NCBI GenBank assembly: GCA_041648665.1
Contig: JBAZOP010000035.1
Coordinates: forward strand, 1 to 31,950
Direction: 5' to 3'
Length of the DNA: 31,950 nucleotides
DNA from: a bacterium
GTDB taxonomy: Bacteria; UBA10199; 2-02-FULL-44-16; JAAZCA01
Shown piece after piece: positions 23,318 through 31,950 of the stretch (position 1 is the stretch's first letter; every line of letters begins with the position of its first letter). A program made the position numbers and the translations under genes. The notes under the pieces are model-generated. The model was not told the origin of the DNA. It worked only from the letters and a program-made list of their open reading frames with translations, and searched no databases.

Positions 23318-24097
23318 GTGCGAAGATTCGGAAGACACGAGCAAGAGATCATGGAGCGCTGCATCAAGGCCGGCAGCGCCTTGCTGCTCTTCGACTTCGA
23401 CGGCACGCTCGCCCCGATCGTGGGGCATCCGGACAGCGCGCGGCTGCCCGGGCGATGGCGTTCCCGCCTCGAGACGCTGGCTCGCCATCGGCGCATAGCG
23501 GTGGGCATCGTCACCGGCAGGCCTTATCACGACATCAGAAAGCGGATTCCATCCCGAGGCATCGTCGTATCGACCGACCACGGGCACGAAGTGCGTCTGG
23601 GGAGGAAACTCCTCATGAGCGTCGGAGGAGGACTGAAGAAAAAAATGGCGGCCCTGGCCAAAGAGGCTGCGTCGATACTCGATGAGGCGCCGGAGGCGTA
23701 CGTCGAGAGAAAAGACTACTCGGTGGCCTTCCACTACAGGCTGGTGCCGCCGCAAAAAAAGGCGCAGGCGTCCCGGAAATTCGCGCAGATCGCGCGGCCG
23801 TACTGCAGGAGACTCGGTCTGAAACTCTCCAGGGGCAAGCAGCTCCTGGAGGTCCGGCAGGCAGGCCTCTGGGACAAGGGCAAGGCATCGATGTGGATAT
23901 GGCGCAAACTCGCTCCGCGGGCGCTGCCGTTCTATTTCGGCGACGACACGACCGACGAGGACGCCTTCAGGGCGATCGGCGGACACGGGGTGACGGTTCG
24001 GATCGGAAAGAAGACGGGCAGCTTCGCCCGATACTTCATGGAGGAGATGGACGAGGCCGCCCGTTTTCTGGACTCGCTCTGCAGGTCGCTTAAATAG
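23318..24097 (+). CDS. otsB: Trehalose-6-phosphate phosphatase (OtsB, HAD family)
   Basis: A 259-residue HAD phosphatase that removes phosphate from trehalose 6-phosphate. Motif I DFDGT (26-30; Asp26 nucleophile, Asp28 acid/base), motif II Thr66 in VTGR, motif III Lys188 in DKGKA and motif IV GDDTTDEDAF (208-217) are all present, as is the cap-domain stretch RKDYSVAFHYR (131-141) typical of the family. It starts with GTG 7 nt after the otsA stop, so expression is coupled to it. The operon ends here, 12 nt from the stop of the convergent secreted-protein gene, without a visible terminator. Confidence 0.93.
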   Translation: MRRFGRHEQEIMERCIKAGSALLLFDFDGTLAPIVGHPDSARLPGRWRSRLETLARHRRIAVGIVTGRPYHDIRKRIPSRGIVVSTDHGHEVRLGRKLLMSVGGGLKKKMAALAKEAASILDEAPEAYVERKDYSVAFHYRLVPPQKKAQASRKFAQIARPYCRRLGLKLSRGKQLLEVRQAGLWDKGKASMWIWRKLAPRALPFYFGDDTTDEDAFRAIGGHGVTVRIGKKTGSFARYFMEEMDEAARFLDSLCRSLK

Positions 24098-24109
24098 ACG
24101 CCCCTCTTT

Positions 24110-25105
24110 TCAGCGGTTGCCGCAAAAGGAAGTGCCGCAGGCCACGTACATGAGCTCCAGATCGCCGCCGCGCTTGGCTGAGAGCCCCAGCTTCTCCAGA
24201 GGTATCTTGAATTCGTAGACCCTGTGCTGGTACGCAACCTTGTCGGTGTAGGTGAAGCCCGGCTTGCCCCAATGCTCGCTATCCGCTTTGATCGTGAATT
24301 TCTTCCACCCGTTGGGCGTCTTGATGAGGAGCGTGGCGGAATCCAGTTTGTCGTCGGAAGTGTTGTCCGACGTGAAGTCGACCGTGCCGTAGAGATACTC
24401 GTCGTCGTTCTTGAGGTAGCCGTAGGTATAGCCGTCCGGATGTCCTGAGACCGGTTTTGTGAAGATCTTGAAGTCAGGGCCGCCGAGGCCGTCGTCCTGG
24501 GTTATGACGCCATCGACCGCTATGGAGCCCTCGTTCGCGCCGAGCCTGTACGTGAAGACGTTCGACTCGCCCTCCGCTGAATTGATCTCGCTGGGGAAGG
24601 CTTGGGGACCGACACCGGCGGCATGAGGATCGTCCTCACGGCCCACCATGCTGAGGCGAACTGATCCGGCGTTCTTGCCCGGCGCCTCGAAGAGGATTTC
24701 AAAGGTCCTCCCCTGTGTGTTTATGACGTCGTGATCGCGATCGACAAACTTTCCGTAGAGATTTTTCCGGCTATCCACGTCGAAGGCGCGTTCGATCTTG
24801 AGCGGCTTGCCCCTGACCGCAATCTTGACGTTGTCCAGGTGGGCCATGCCCGCGCCCGAATGGCTTATCCTCACCTTGTATTCGCCGTCGACGTCAGGGA
24901 GCCGGCTGCCGAGATCCAGCGTCTGCTCCTCGAATTCCACGCCGCAGGAGACGCTGCCCGTCTCCACCCACCCTTCGTTGCCTTTGACCATGACCTTGAA
25001 ACCCGATCCTTCATCGAGCCCCTTGATCCCTATCGAAGAGTGCGCGGCTACGGATAACGCCAGCGCGATGAGCATCCCGGAAACCGCGAAGATGATTTTT
25101 CTCAT
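24110..25105 (-). CDS. Secreted protein with CBM9/DOMON-like C-terminal part
   Basis: A 331-residue exported protein. The signal peptide MRKIIFAVSGMLIALALSVA(AHS) is followed by an N-terminal beta-rich region (about 25-170; for example GSRLPDVDGEYKVRISHSGA) and a second region from about 180. The later part, with NDDEYLYGTVDFTSDNTSDD, KKFTIKADSEHWGKPGFTYT and YEFKIPLEKLGL, has the alternating pattern of CBM9/DOMON-like sandwich domains that bind sugars or haem. That assignment is by eye. Two Cys residues near the C-terminus (ACGTSFCGNR) may pair. ATG 25105 follows GGGAGCGACAC, and a good promoter lies at 25149-25178 with a palindrome just downstream. It is convergent with otsB. Confidence 0.75.
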   Translation of the reverse strand: MRKIIFAVSGMLIALALSVAAHSSIGIKGLDEGSGFKVMVKGNEGWVETGSVSCGVEFEEQTLDLGSRLPDVDGEYKVRISHSGAGMAHLDNVKIAVRGKPLKIERAFDVDSRKNLYGKFVDRDHDVINTQGRTFEILFEAPGKNAGSVRLSMVGREDDPHAAGVGPQAFPSEINSAEGESNVFTYRLGANEGSIAVDGVITQDDGLGGPDFKIFTKPVSGHPDGYTYGYLKNDDEYLYGTVDFTSDNTSDDKLDSATLLIKTPNGWKKFTIKADSEHWGKPGFTYTDKVAYQHRVYEFKIPLEKLGLSAKRGGDLELMYVACGTSFCGNR

Positions 25106-25120
25106 GTGTCGCTCCCTTTG

Positions 25121-25136
25121 ATTTGAGCTCTCAAAT
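25121..25136. promoter_or_regulatory. Palindrome ATTTGAG-N2-CTCAAAT in the 5' leader
   Basis: Perfect 7-bp arms separated by CT, placed between the predicted transcript start and the ribosome site of the secreted-protein gene. It could be an operator or a leader hairpin. Confidence 0.4.
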
Positions 25137-25148
25137 TTCCCTTTTTAT

Positions 25149-25178
25149 ATACTATTCCGCTATTTACGAAACTGTCAA
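25149..25178 (-). promoter_or_regulatory. Promoter TTGACA-N18-TAGTAT
   Basis: A perfect -35 (25178-25173) and a TAGTAT -10 (25154-25149) directly after the mtfA stop codon. The transcript would start near 25142, about 37 nt before ATG 25105. Confidence 0.6.
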
Positions 25179-26027
25179 TCAGAGGTTTTGCGGCGAGGGA
25201 GCCGATTGCCTCCAGTCGGCCGGATCGAGCGTGTAGTAACCCCTGAGCAGCTCATAGAGCTCCGGGTGCTTGTACTTGAGGGCCGCGCCCTTCGTGAAAA
25301 AGGCCTCGGTGGCTACCGCGAAGAACTCCGCTTCATTCGTGGCGCCGTACGCGTCGATCACGTCGCGCGCATGATGAAACTCTCTGTCCTTCAGCTTCTT
25401 ATACTCCGCGCTCATCACCCTCGCCCATTCCGGATACGCCGAGCGGTTGGCGAGTATCGGCGTGCCGTCGCTCGCCCCGTCCTCCTGATCGAGCTGGTGC
25501 GCGAACTCGTGCAGCACCACGTTCCTGCCCTCCTCGGGGCGGGCCGCCTCTCCCTGCACGTCGTCCCAGGCCAGCACCACCACGCCCTGGGTCCATGACT
25601 CGCCCAGGCGCACGCTGTCCTCGTGCACCTCCATGTATCCGACCCTCTGTCTCTTGTCGGCGACGTATGCGGCGGGGTAGACGACGATCGAGTCGCACTT
25701 GGGGAAGTAGCTGCTCTTTCGCCCCAGGAGCAGAATGCAGGCCTGTGCCGCGATCGTCACCCTCATCTCGTCCGTGAGGGCAAGACCGCCGCAGCCCTCG
25801 AAGTGCTTCTCAGCGAGGAAGATGTTGGTATGGCCGGAGAGCTCGGCCCTGTATTGCTCCGGGATGAATTTGTAGAGAGCCACGTTGCGCCGGATCATCG
25901 CGAGCCGCTCTTCGGACAAGGGCTCATTGATGAGGCGGGACCTCCTGCGCTCCCTGAGGATCCTGTTCACTATCAGGGCGATCGGCAGCACGGTCACGGC
26001 TGCGAATATGCCCGGCGCACCTATCAA
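25179..26027 (-). CDS. mtfA: MtfA-like zinc peptidase (M90 family)
   Basis: A 282-residue metallopeptidase. A short N-terminal hydrophobic segment (about 6-24) and a basic stretch RERRRSRL precede the MtfA domain. The zinc motif HEFAH is at 173-177, followed by QLDQEDG. The third ligand is probably Glu234 in NEAEFFAVATEAFF, and the domain also holds VVVLAWDDVQ and YPEWARVM, as in the family. In E. coli, MtfA is cytosolic and acts with the Mlc regulator of glucose uptake; the N-terminal segment here suggests membrane association instead. The start is a TTG at 26027: GGAGG (26038-26034) sits 6 nt upstream and the nearest ATG is out of frame. A TATAAT (26050-26045) lies just beyond. Confidence 0.92.
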   Translation of the reverse strand: MIGAPGIFAAVTVLPIALIVNRILRERRRSRLINEPLSEERLAMIRRNVALYKFIPEQYRAELSGHTNIFLAEKHFEGCGGLALTDEMRVTIAAQACILLLGRKSSYFPKCDSIVVYPAAYVADKRQRVGYMEVHEDSVRLGESWTQGVVVLAWDDVQGEAARPEEGRNVVLHEFAHQLDQEDGASDGTPILANRSAYPEWARVMSAEYKKLKDREFHHARDVIDAYGATNEAEFFAVATEAFFTKGAALKYKHPELYELLRGYYTLDPADWRQSAPSPQNL

Positions 26028-26145
26028 GCCATACCTCCGTCCGCATTATATAACGCCTGATCAGCCAGGGCGATAAATTACTGTTGCATCGGCCGCCCCG
26101 TCGTAATAATGGCCGCGATCAAAGAGGACGATCAGGAGGAAAACC

Positions 26146-26316
26146 ATGTCACACACGATAACAGACGAATGCATCAACTGCGGGGCATGCGACCCAGTCT
26201 GCCCGGCCGAGGCCATCGCCGAAAAGGACGACCGCAGGGCCATAGACCCGGAGAAATGCACCGACTGCGGGGCATGCATAGAACAGTGCCCTGTGGAAGC
26301 GATCAAACCGGAATAG
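26146..26316 (+). CDS. 2[4Fe-4S] ferredoxin, 56 aa
   Basis: A very short gene coding a complete clostridial-type ferredoxin. Two Cys clusters, CINCGACDPVCP (residues 9-20) and CTDCGACIEQCP (38-49), each have the CxxCxxCxxxCP pattern that binds one [4Fe-4S] cluster. The length (56 residues) is normal for the family. ATG 26146 has an ideal AGGAGGA 7 nt upstream. It acts as a soluble low-potential electron carrier in the cytoplasm; its redox partner cannot be told from the neighbours, which are an MtfA-like peptidase (divergent) and an unknown gene (convergent, 10 nt away). TTGCAT and TAATAAT about 40-70 nt upstream may be its promoter. Presence of this ferredoxin suggests anaerobic or redox-versatile metabolism (inference). 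Confidence 0.95.
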   Translation: MSHTITDECINCGACDPVCPAEAIAEKDDRRAIDPEKCTDCGACIEQCPVEAIKPE

Positions 26317-26326
26317 CGCGAATTTC

Positions 26327-27274
26327 TCAGAACCTCGGGACAAAGCTGTGGCGAAACACGGGGTTGGGGATAAAACTGGGCGTCAGGGAGATGCCTGCGG
26401 CCGTGAGCGCGGATTTTGCAGCGCACGAACCCACCGTGGGTACGGAAGAGATCCCTTCGAGTCGGCCGTGACCTGTCACCTCTATGGGGATGGCGAACGC
26501 GGGAATCCCATCGGAAAACATCTGCATCAGTTCCATAGCATCGCAAGACGCGCCATCGACCCCAGCCGCGATCTCTTCCCTGGAGAGCCTCGGAGGGCCT
26601 GGTATGAGGTACGCAGGCTCCTCCTTGATCTTGAGTCTGGGCACGCTCGACGAAAGCGTGAAATCGACAAAAAACTCGTAGCCCGACACCCCCACCCTCT
26701 TCGGAGCCACACCAGGTTTGGTTATGAATACGCCGGTGAGGTCTTTGAAGTGAGCCAACCCATTCCCGATGTCGGTGATATAGCCGCGATGCGAGGCCAG
26801 GAGCCTCTGGCTCGTGACTATATCCAAAGCGGTATCCTGGGTCCTGGCGTATATCCTGAATTCGTCTTTATCGCCGCCGAAAGTGCTCAAACCGGACTCA
26901 AGAAGATTGGGGTAACCGTCGTAGACCTTCATGCCCCTGGACTCGCCGGCATCTTGCACCACGTTCATGGCCGAATAGATGAGCAACGCGGTCGTCCATT
27001 CCACGCTCACATCAAGGCCTGAGAATTCCTTCTTCCCGTTTTCTTTAAAGTCTCGATAAAGCCTCAGCCTCATAGAGGCGGCGGAAATCGCAGGGAGGAC
27101 CTCCCGCAGGGGAACGCCATGTCTGATTCGCCTGATGGCCGCATTATCGACCAGATCAGCCGGATACCATTCTTTGACGCTATCGGTTTCGGGCGCCGGA
27201 GCGCCTGCATCTCCCTTGGGTAGATTGATTGCAGTCGAAGACCTGATGCCGTAAAAAGAACTCATCCTTACCAT
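26327..27274 (-). CDS. Hypothetical protein, 315 aa
   Basis: An unrecognised protein of 315 residues without signal peptide or membrane helix. The N-terminal third holds a Pro/Ala linker, then helices (for example NAAIRRIRHGVPLREVLPAI). A central Gly/Tyr/Asp-rich part follows, and after it a beta-rich stretch (VGVSGYEFFVDFTLSSSVP). The end, FIPNPVFRHSFVPRF, is aromatic-rich and finishes in Phe, a feature also seen in outer-membrane proteins, but no beta-barrel pattern precedes it. Starts at 27274 or 27265 are possible; GGAGGTGAGG lies slightly far upstream. The upstream gap to rmlA (27275-27489) holds a TTGGGAA/TTCCCAA inverted repeat. Confidence 0.68.
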   Translation of the reverse strand: MVRMSSFYGIRSSTAINLPKGDAGAPAPETDSVKEWYPADLVDNAAIRRIRHGVPLREVLPAISAASMRLRLYRDFKENGKKEFSGLDVSVEWTTALLIYSAMNVVQDAGESRGMKVYDGYPNLLESGLSTFGGDKDEFRIYARTQDTALDIVTSQRLLASHRGYITDIGNGLAHFKDLTGVFITKPGVAPKRVGVSGYEFFVDFTLSSSVPRLKIKEEPAYLIPGPPRLSREEIAAGVDGASCDAMELMQMFSDGIPAFAIPIEVTGHGRLEGISSVPTVGSCAAKSALTAAGISLTPSFIPNPVFRHSFVPRF

Positions 27275-27365
27275 CTGTTAGACCTCACCTCCGCTGACGT
27301 TGTGCCAAAATCAGCTCTTGAAATGGATCGATACGTCCTGAGGGGAAACACGGCGTACGATACGA

Positions 27366-27395
27366 TTGGGAATATTGTCTATCACGTTTTCCCAA
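27366..27395. promoter_or_regulatory. Inverted repeat TTGGGAA-N16-TTCCCAA
   Basis: Perfect 7-bp arms with a 16-nt spacer in the region between the divergent unknown gene and rmlA. It may be a regulator site for either gene; no T-run supports a terminator. Confidence 0.28.
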
Positions 27396-27489
27396 AATAG
27401 CCAACAAAATCTCACGGTAAACTAACAGTTGCACGAGCGGCGGGACGCATTGTAAGTGAGTCAAGATCACACTGAAAGGAGCGACCCCA

Positions 27490-28380
27490 ATGAAAGGCAT
27501 CATCCTGGCCGGCGGAGTTGCGACGAGGCTCTTCCCATCCACCTCCGTAGTCTGCAAGCAGCTCCTGCCGGTTTACGACAAACCCATGATATATTACCCG
27601 CTTTCGGTGCTCATGCTCGCCGGGGTCAGGGAGGTGCTGATCATATCCACGCCGCGCGACCTCCCCCGCTTCAGGGAGCTTTTGGGCAGCGGCAGCCAAT
27701 GGGGCATGAGCTTCGCCTATGTAGAGCAGGCCAGGCCCAGGGGGCTGGCCGACGCCCTGATCATCGGCGAGGAATTTGTCGCAGGCGGCGACATCTGTCT
27801 GGTCCTCGGAGACAACATATTCTTTGGACACGGACTTCCGGAGATGCTCAGCGATGCAAAAAAAGACGTGGAATCCGGCCGATCCGACGCGGCCATCTTC
27901 GGCTATTCAGTCAAGGATCCGACCGCATACGGAGTGGTGGAGCTGGACGGGAAATGCCGTCCCGTATCGATAGAGGAAAAACCGAAGGTCCCGAAATCCA
28001 AGTGGGCGGTCACGGGCCTTTATTTCTATCGCAACAACGCCATCGAGGTGGCGAAAGGTCTTGCCCCCTCGGCCCGCGGCGAGCTCGAGATCACGGACGT
28101 AAACCGCCACTTCATAAAAAAGGGCAGCATGAGCGTGAAGCTCCTGGGCCGCGGCTTCGCATGGCTGGACACCGGGACCCCGGAAGGGCTTCTGGACGCA
28201 TCCTCCTATGTCGCGGCCCTTGAGAAGAGGCAGGGGGTCAAGATCTCGTGCGTGGAGGAGATCGCATATCGGATGGGATTCATAAATGAAAGCGACCTCA
28301 GAAAGCTGGCGGAGCCTCTCAAAAAATCCGGGTACGGAGAATACCTGATCTCATTACTGGAGAGCGAGGGCCAGTCATGA
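27490..28380 (+). CDS. rmlA: Glucose-1-phosphate thymidylyltransferase (RmlA)
   Basis: A 296-residue nucleotidyltransferase for the first step of dTDP-L-rhamnose synthesis: glucose 1-phosphate + dTTP to dTDP-glucose + PPi. The nucleotide loop is LAGGVATRLFP (6-16), with Ala11 where most RmlA proteins have Gly; CKQLLPVYDKPMIYYPLS (22-39), LGDNIFFG (107-114; Asp108 metal ligand), EEKP (162-165) and WLDTGTPEGL (225-234; Asp227) are canonical. The length is normal. ATG 27490 follows AAAGGAGCGACCCCA. It is the first gene of an rml operon; its TGA overlaps the next ATG. Confidence 0.95.
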   Translation: MKGIILAGGVATRLFPSTSVVCKQLLPVYDKPMIYYPLSVLMLAGVREVLIISTPRDLPRFRELLGSGSQWGMSFAYVEQARPRGLADALIIGEEFVAGGDICLVLGDNIFFGHGLPEMLSDAKKDVESGRSDAAIFGYSVKDPTAYGVVELDGKCRPVSIEEKPKVPKSKWAVTGLYFYRNNAIEVAKGLAPSARGELEITDVNRHFIKKGSMSVKLLGRGFAWLDTGTPEGLLDASSYVAALEKRQGVKISCVEEIAYRMGFINESDLRKLAEPLKKSGYGEYLISLLESEGQS

Positions 28381-28850
28381 ATTTCACCACGGGCGACATA
28401 GACGGCGTTCGCGTGATAGAGCTCGCGAGACACGAGGACGCGCGCGGCCATCTCATAGAGACCCTGAGGCAAGACGAACTGCCTCAAAAGATCGACATCG
28501 CGATGAGCTACGTCTCCTTCACCCTGCCCGGCAAGTCCAGGGGGCCGCACGAGCATGTGCGCCAGACCGACGTCTTCGCCTTCACCGGGCCCGGGAGGCT
28601 CAAGCTAGTCCTGTGGGACAACCGGAAAGAGAGCCCCACCTACGGCAAGATGTCGGAACACACCCTGGGTGACGGTGCGCCCGCCACCGTGATAGTTCCG
28701 CCGGGCGTGGTGCACGCCTATGTCAACGTTTCGGACGAGCCTGCGATGGTCATCAACTACCCCGACAGGCTATACCGCGGCAAAGGCAAGGGAGAGACGG
28801 TGGACGAGATCAGGCACGAGGACGACCCCGAAAGCCCGTTCAAACTCTGA
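28377..28850 (+). CDS. rmlC: Divergent, shortened dTDP-4-dehydrorhamnose 3,5-epimerase (RmlC-like)
   Basis: A 157-residue cupin epimerase in the RmlC position of the operon; canonical RmlC is about 180 residues. Family hallmarks present: DARGHLIET (21-29), RGPHEH (55-60) replacing the usual RGLHYQ with the catalytic His equivalent at 58, LKLVLWDNRKESPTYG (75-90), PPGVVHAYVN (108-117) and YPDRLYRG (128-135). The usual late Asp-Pro and Ile-x-Trp-Pro part is reduced to EDDPESPF. It probably epimerises dTDP-4-keto-6-deoxyglucose, but the shortened end means that single-site epimerisation, or a different dTDP-sugar product, is possible. It overlaps rmlA by 4 nt. Confidence 0.78.
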   Translation: MNFTTGDIDGVRVIELARHEDARGHLIETLRQDELPQKIDIAMSYVSFTLPGKSRGPHEHVRQTDVFAFTGPGRLKLVLWDNRKESPTYGKMSEHTLGDGAPATVIVPPGVVHAYVNVSDEPAMVINYPDRLYRGKGKGETVDEIRHEDDPESPFKL

Positions 28851-28860
28851 GAGAGCGACG

Positions 28861-29738
28861 ATGACCGTATGGATAACAGGCTCGCGCGGGATGCTCGGCA
28901 CTGAGGCGATGGCCGCCTTCAGGGATGCGGGCGCGGACTGCGAGGGCACCGACGCGGAGCTCGACATAACCGACATGGCGGCGATGCTCGCCTTTGCGAA
29001 GGGCAGGCGCATCGAGTGGATGGTAAACTGCGCCGCATACACCGCGGTCGACGGATCCGAGAGAGAGAAGGATCTGGCCTTCAGGGTCAACGGCTCCGGG
29101 GCAAGCAACGCCGCGGCGGTGGCGAATCGGATAGGCGCCGGGTTCATCCACATATCGACCGACTACGTGTTCGACGGCAAATCGCCCCGGCCCTACAGGG
29201 AGGACGATCCGACCGGGCCCCTCTCCGCGTACGGCCGAAGCAAGCTCGAGGGCGAGAGGATGACGCTGGCCGCGAAGTCCGACTCGATCATCATCAGGAC
29301 CTCGTGGCTCTTCGGCAAAGAGGGGCAGAACTTCGCGAGGACGATGCTCAGGCTCTTCCGCGAGCGCGACGAGATCAGGGTGGTGGACGATCAGAGGGGA
29401 TGCCCCACCTATGCGAAGGACCTTGCGGCCGCGATCGCGCAGATATCCTTACGGCCGGGCGCCGACCCGCGCGAAGGGATCTACCACTTCTGCAATTCCG
29501 GGGAGACGACCTGGTATGGTTTCGCAAAGGCGATTCTGGAGGATGCGCAGGAGTTAGGCATCGTAAAGAGAGAGGTCCGGATCGTCCCCATAACGACCGC
29601 GGAATATCCCGCCGAGGCGCGCAGGCCGATGTTCTCCACGCTCGACTGCGCGAAAATCGCGCGCGACTTCGGCGTAATGCAGAGGCCATGGCGAGAGGCG
29701 CTCAGGGATTGTCTGGCGAGGATGAAAGAGGCTGGAAT

Positions 29739-29742
<4 letters not shown>
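28861..29742 (+). CDS. rmlD: dTDP-4-dehydrorhamnose reductase (RmlD)
   Basis: A 293-residue SDR enzyme that makes dTDP-L-rhamnose with NAD(P)H. The nucleotide-binding motif is GSRGMLG (7-13). The catalytic set is STDYVFDG (99-106), Tyr124 and Lys128 in YGRSK. The substrate loop RTSWLFGKEGQNFARTM and the late GDQxGxPT-like DDQRGCPTYA are also present. The frame is open further upstream to 28720, but that lies inside the rmlC-like gene, and ATG 28861 sits 10 nt after its stop, so 28861 is the start. Its TGA overlaps the rmlB ATG by 4 nt. Confidence 0.94.
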
Positions 29743-30794
<1,052 letters not shown>

Positions 30795-30813
30795 GAAGAT
30801 ACGGAGAACAACG

Positions 30814-31950
30814 ATGAAGATGAAGATACTGGCGTGCGCGGCTGCGCTCTCGTTCATCGCCATGCCGGCCATCGCGGCCGACGCGGAAAAGGCCCTCCCC
30901 CCGGCGCCCGGCGGCATACAGACCGACGAGATCAAGACCATAGCCATCTCGAGCAAGGTCCCGTTCAAGCTCTACGGATTCGTCTCCGCCGAGATGATGT
31001 GGGCCGACTCCCAGCTCTCCTCCTTCGGCACGCTCAACAACGACCCGGCGAGCTGGAACCGCAACATGGCCGGATTCAACCGCGTGGTGGACGAGTCGGT
31101 GGCAAGCAACAACGACGCGTTCATCAGCGGCACACCCCAGAACAGCCGCATAGGCTTCATGCTCGACCCATACGACTTCGGGGGCAAGAGCTTCACCGTG
31201 GACGGCCGCATAGAGATGGACTTCTTCAGCGGCACGAACATGAGCATAGGCTCGATCGCGCCCAGGCTCCGCAGGGCGTACGCTGGGATCGGCCAGACGC
31301 ACTGGCGAGTGCTCGTGGGCCAGGAGTGGGAGCTCTTCTCTCCGCTCAACACCGCAACCCTCAACATAGGCTCAAACCTCTGGACCCAGGGGAACCTCGG
31401 TTTCAGGAGGCCTCAGATCAGGGCGACGTATATGCACGACATAGGCGAAGGGAGCGGCATGGAGTTGGCCGCCAGCGCCAACCTGCCGTCCAACGTGATG
31501 ACGTTCAACGACAGCGGGAACACGACCTGCATACCTATGATGGAGGGTTCGTTCGGCTACTATCACAAGCTGCCCGCGGGAAAGCTGTGGGTCTACATCT
31601 CAGGCCTCTACGCCAGGCACAACAATGCGACCGCGGGGGCGTCGGACGTGAACAACTGGGGCGTCGCCGCAAGCCTCGAGGTCCCGATCCACAAATTCTT
31701 CAAGCCGTCGGCCGAGTTCCAGTACGGCTACAGCCTGGGCACCGCGCTCTCCATCAGCCAGGACAACCGAAGGCAGCGCTCGATATCGGGATGGGGGCAG
31801 ATAAAGAGCAACTGGCTCAAGTGGCTCGAGACCAATGTGGGTTACGGAGTCGACGACGCCAAGGGCTCGGAGGTCCCGGCGGGATGGGTGAAGAGAAACC
31901 AGATGGGATTTGCCAATCTGCTGTTCAAGCCGCACGAACAGTTCGTGATC
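30814..31950 (+). CDS. DcaP-like outer-membrane porin, cut by window end
   Basis: The N-terminal 379 residues of an open frame that runs off the window. The signal peptide MKMKILACAAALSFIAMPAI(AA) is followed by a short Pro-rich linker, then repeated beta-barrel strands: FKLYGFVSAEMMWADSQLSS, NSRIGFMLDPYDFGGKSF, VDGRIEMDFFSGTN, RRAYAGIGQTHWRVLVGQEW, LFSPLNTATLN and LGFRRPQIRATY. This is the pattern of DcaP-type trimeric porins, which import small acids or other solutes across the outer membrane. The ribosome site is ACGGAGAACAACG. It is only 19 nt after rmlB, without a terminator, so it may belong to the same transcript. The substrate cannot be read. Confidence 0.88.
   Translation, partial: MKMKILACAAALSFIAMPAIAADAEKALPPAPGGIQTDEIKTIAISSKVPFKLYGFVSAEMMWADSQLSSFGTLNNDPASWNRNMAGFNRVVDESVASNNDAFISGTPQNSRIGFMLDPYDFGGKSFTVDGRIEMDFFSGTNMSIGSIAPRLRRAYAGIGQTHWRVLVGQEWELFSPLNTATLNIGSNLWTQGNLGFRRPQIRATYMHDIGEGSGMELAASANLPSNVMTFNDSGNTTCIPMMEGSFGYYHKLPAGKLWVYISGLYARHNNATAGASDVNNWGVAASLEVPIHKFFKPSAEFQYGYSLGTALSISQDNRRQRSISGWGQIKSNWLKWLETNVGYGVDDAKGSEVPAGWVKRNQMGFANLLFKPHEQFVI

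Noticed and set aside
26109..26471. A 120-codon plus-strand frame over the ferredoxin
   Set aside because: The ferredoxin frame has two perfect iron-sulphur motifs and an ideal ribosome site; this frame has neither.

Overview
This GC-rich window looks like chromosomal DNA of a Gram-negative bacterium. Three predicted lipoproteins, several Sec-type secreted proteins, an outer-membrane porin and an RmlABCD sugar pathway support this. A TIGR02147-family gene next to a 'TEVGNP' lipoprotein, and many secreted proteins without recognisable families, suggest a deltaproteobacterial-type lineage (Bdellovibrionota/UBA10199-like). That placement is inference from protein style only; no rRNA is present.

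Layout. 1-3 kb: the tail of an unknown gene, an unknown helical protein and an RlmI/RlmK-type rRNA methyltransferase. 3-5.5 kb: a lipoprotein with a C-terminal Ig-like domain, then a TIGR02147 gene translationally coupled to a small lipoprotein; both promoter regions carry the same ATTCA-N3-TGAATACAT box. 5.7-8.2 kb: an OmpR-type two-component pair divergent from a small secreted Thr-rich protein with a strong terminator. 8.3-12.4 kb: an ArsB/NhaD-type permease, a RarD transporter, an unknown protein and a secreted GerMN-like protein. 12.4-14.8 kb: a SAM methyltransferase, tRNA-Ser(GCU) and a bacterial deoxyhypusine-synthase homologue. 14.9-19.8 kb: an unknown protein, a choice-of-anchor-D surface protein with a Cys-type C-terminal sorting tail, a lipoprotein and a two-gene secreted-protein operon. 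19.9-24.1 kb: a trehalose operon (DUF5752, TreT-like, OtsA-like, OtsB). 24.1-27.3 kb: a secreted protein, an MtfA-like peptidase, a 56-residue 2[4Fe-4S] ferredoxin and an unknown protein. 27.5-31.9 kb: a tightly coupled rmlA-rmlC-like-rmlD-rmlB operon followed by a DcaP-like porin cut by the window end.

How genes work together. The trehalose operon holds two routes to trehalose: ADP/UDP-glucose transfer to glucose by TreT, and OtsA/OtsB through trehalose 6-phosphate. The rml genes would make dTDP-L-rhamnose for surface polysaccharide. The response regulator and kinase form one signalling unit.

Most notable observation. The methyltransferase at 12530 is preceded by a diverged copy of the tRNA-Ser promoter and leader: 44 of 56 positions match without gaps, and 11 of the 12 differences are transitions. 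The copy continues in order to a D-arm-like stretch that contains the methyltransferase GTG start codon. The gene therefore seems to use a promoter and translation start taken from a tRNA-Ser gene copy. No CRISPR array, insertion sequence, rRNA or replication origin was found, and no stretch over 300 bases lacks a gene.
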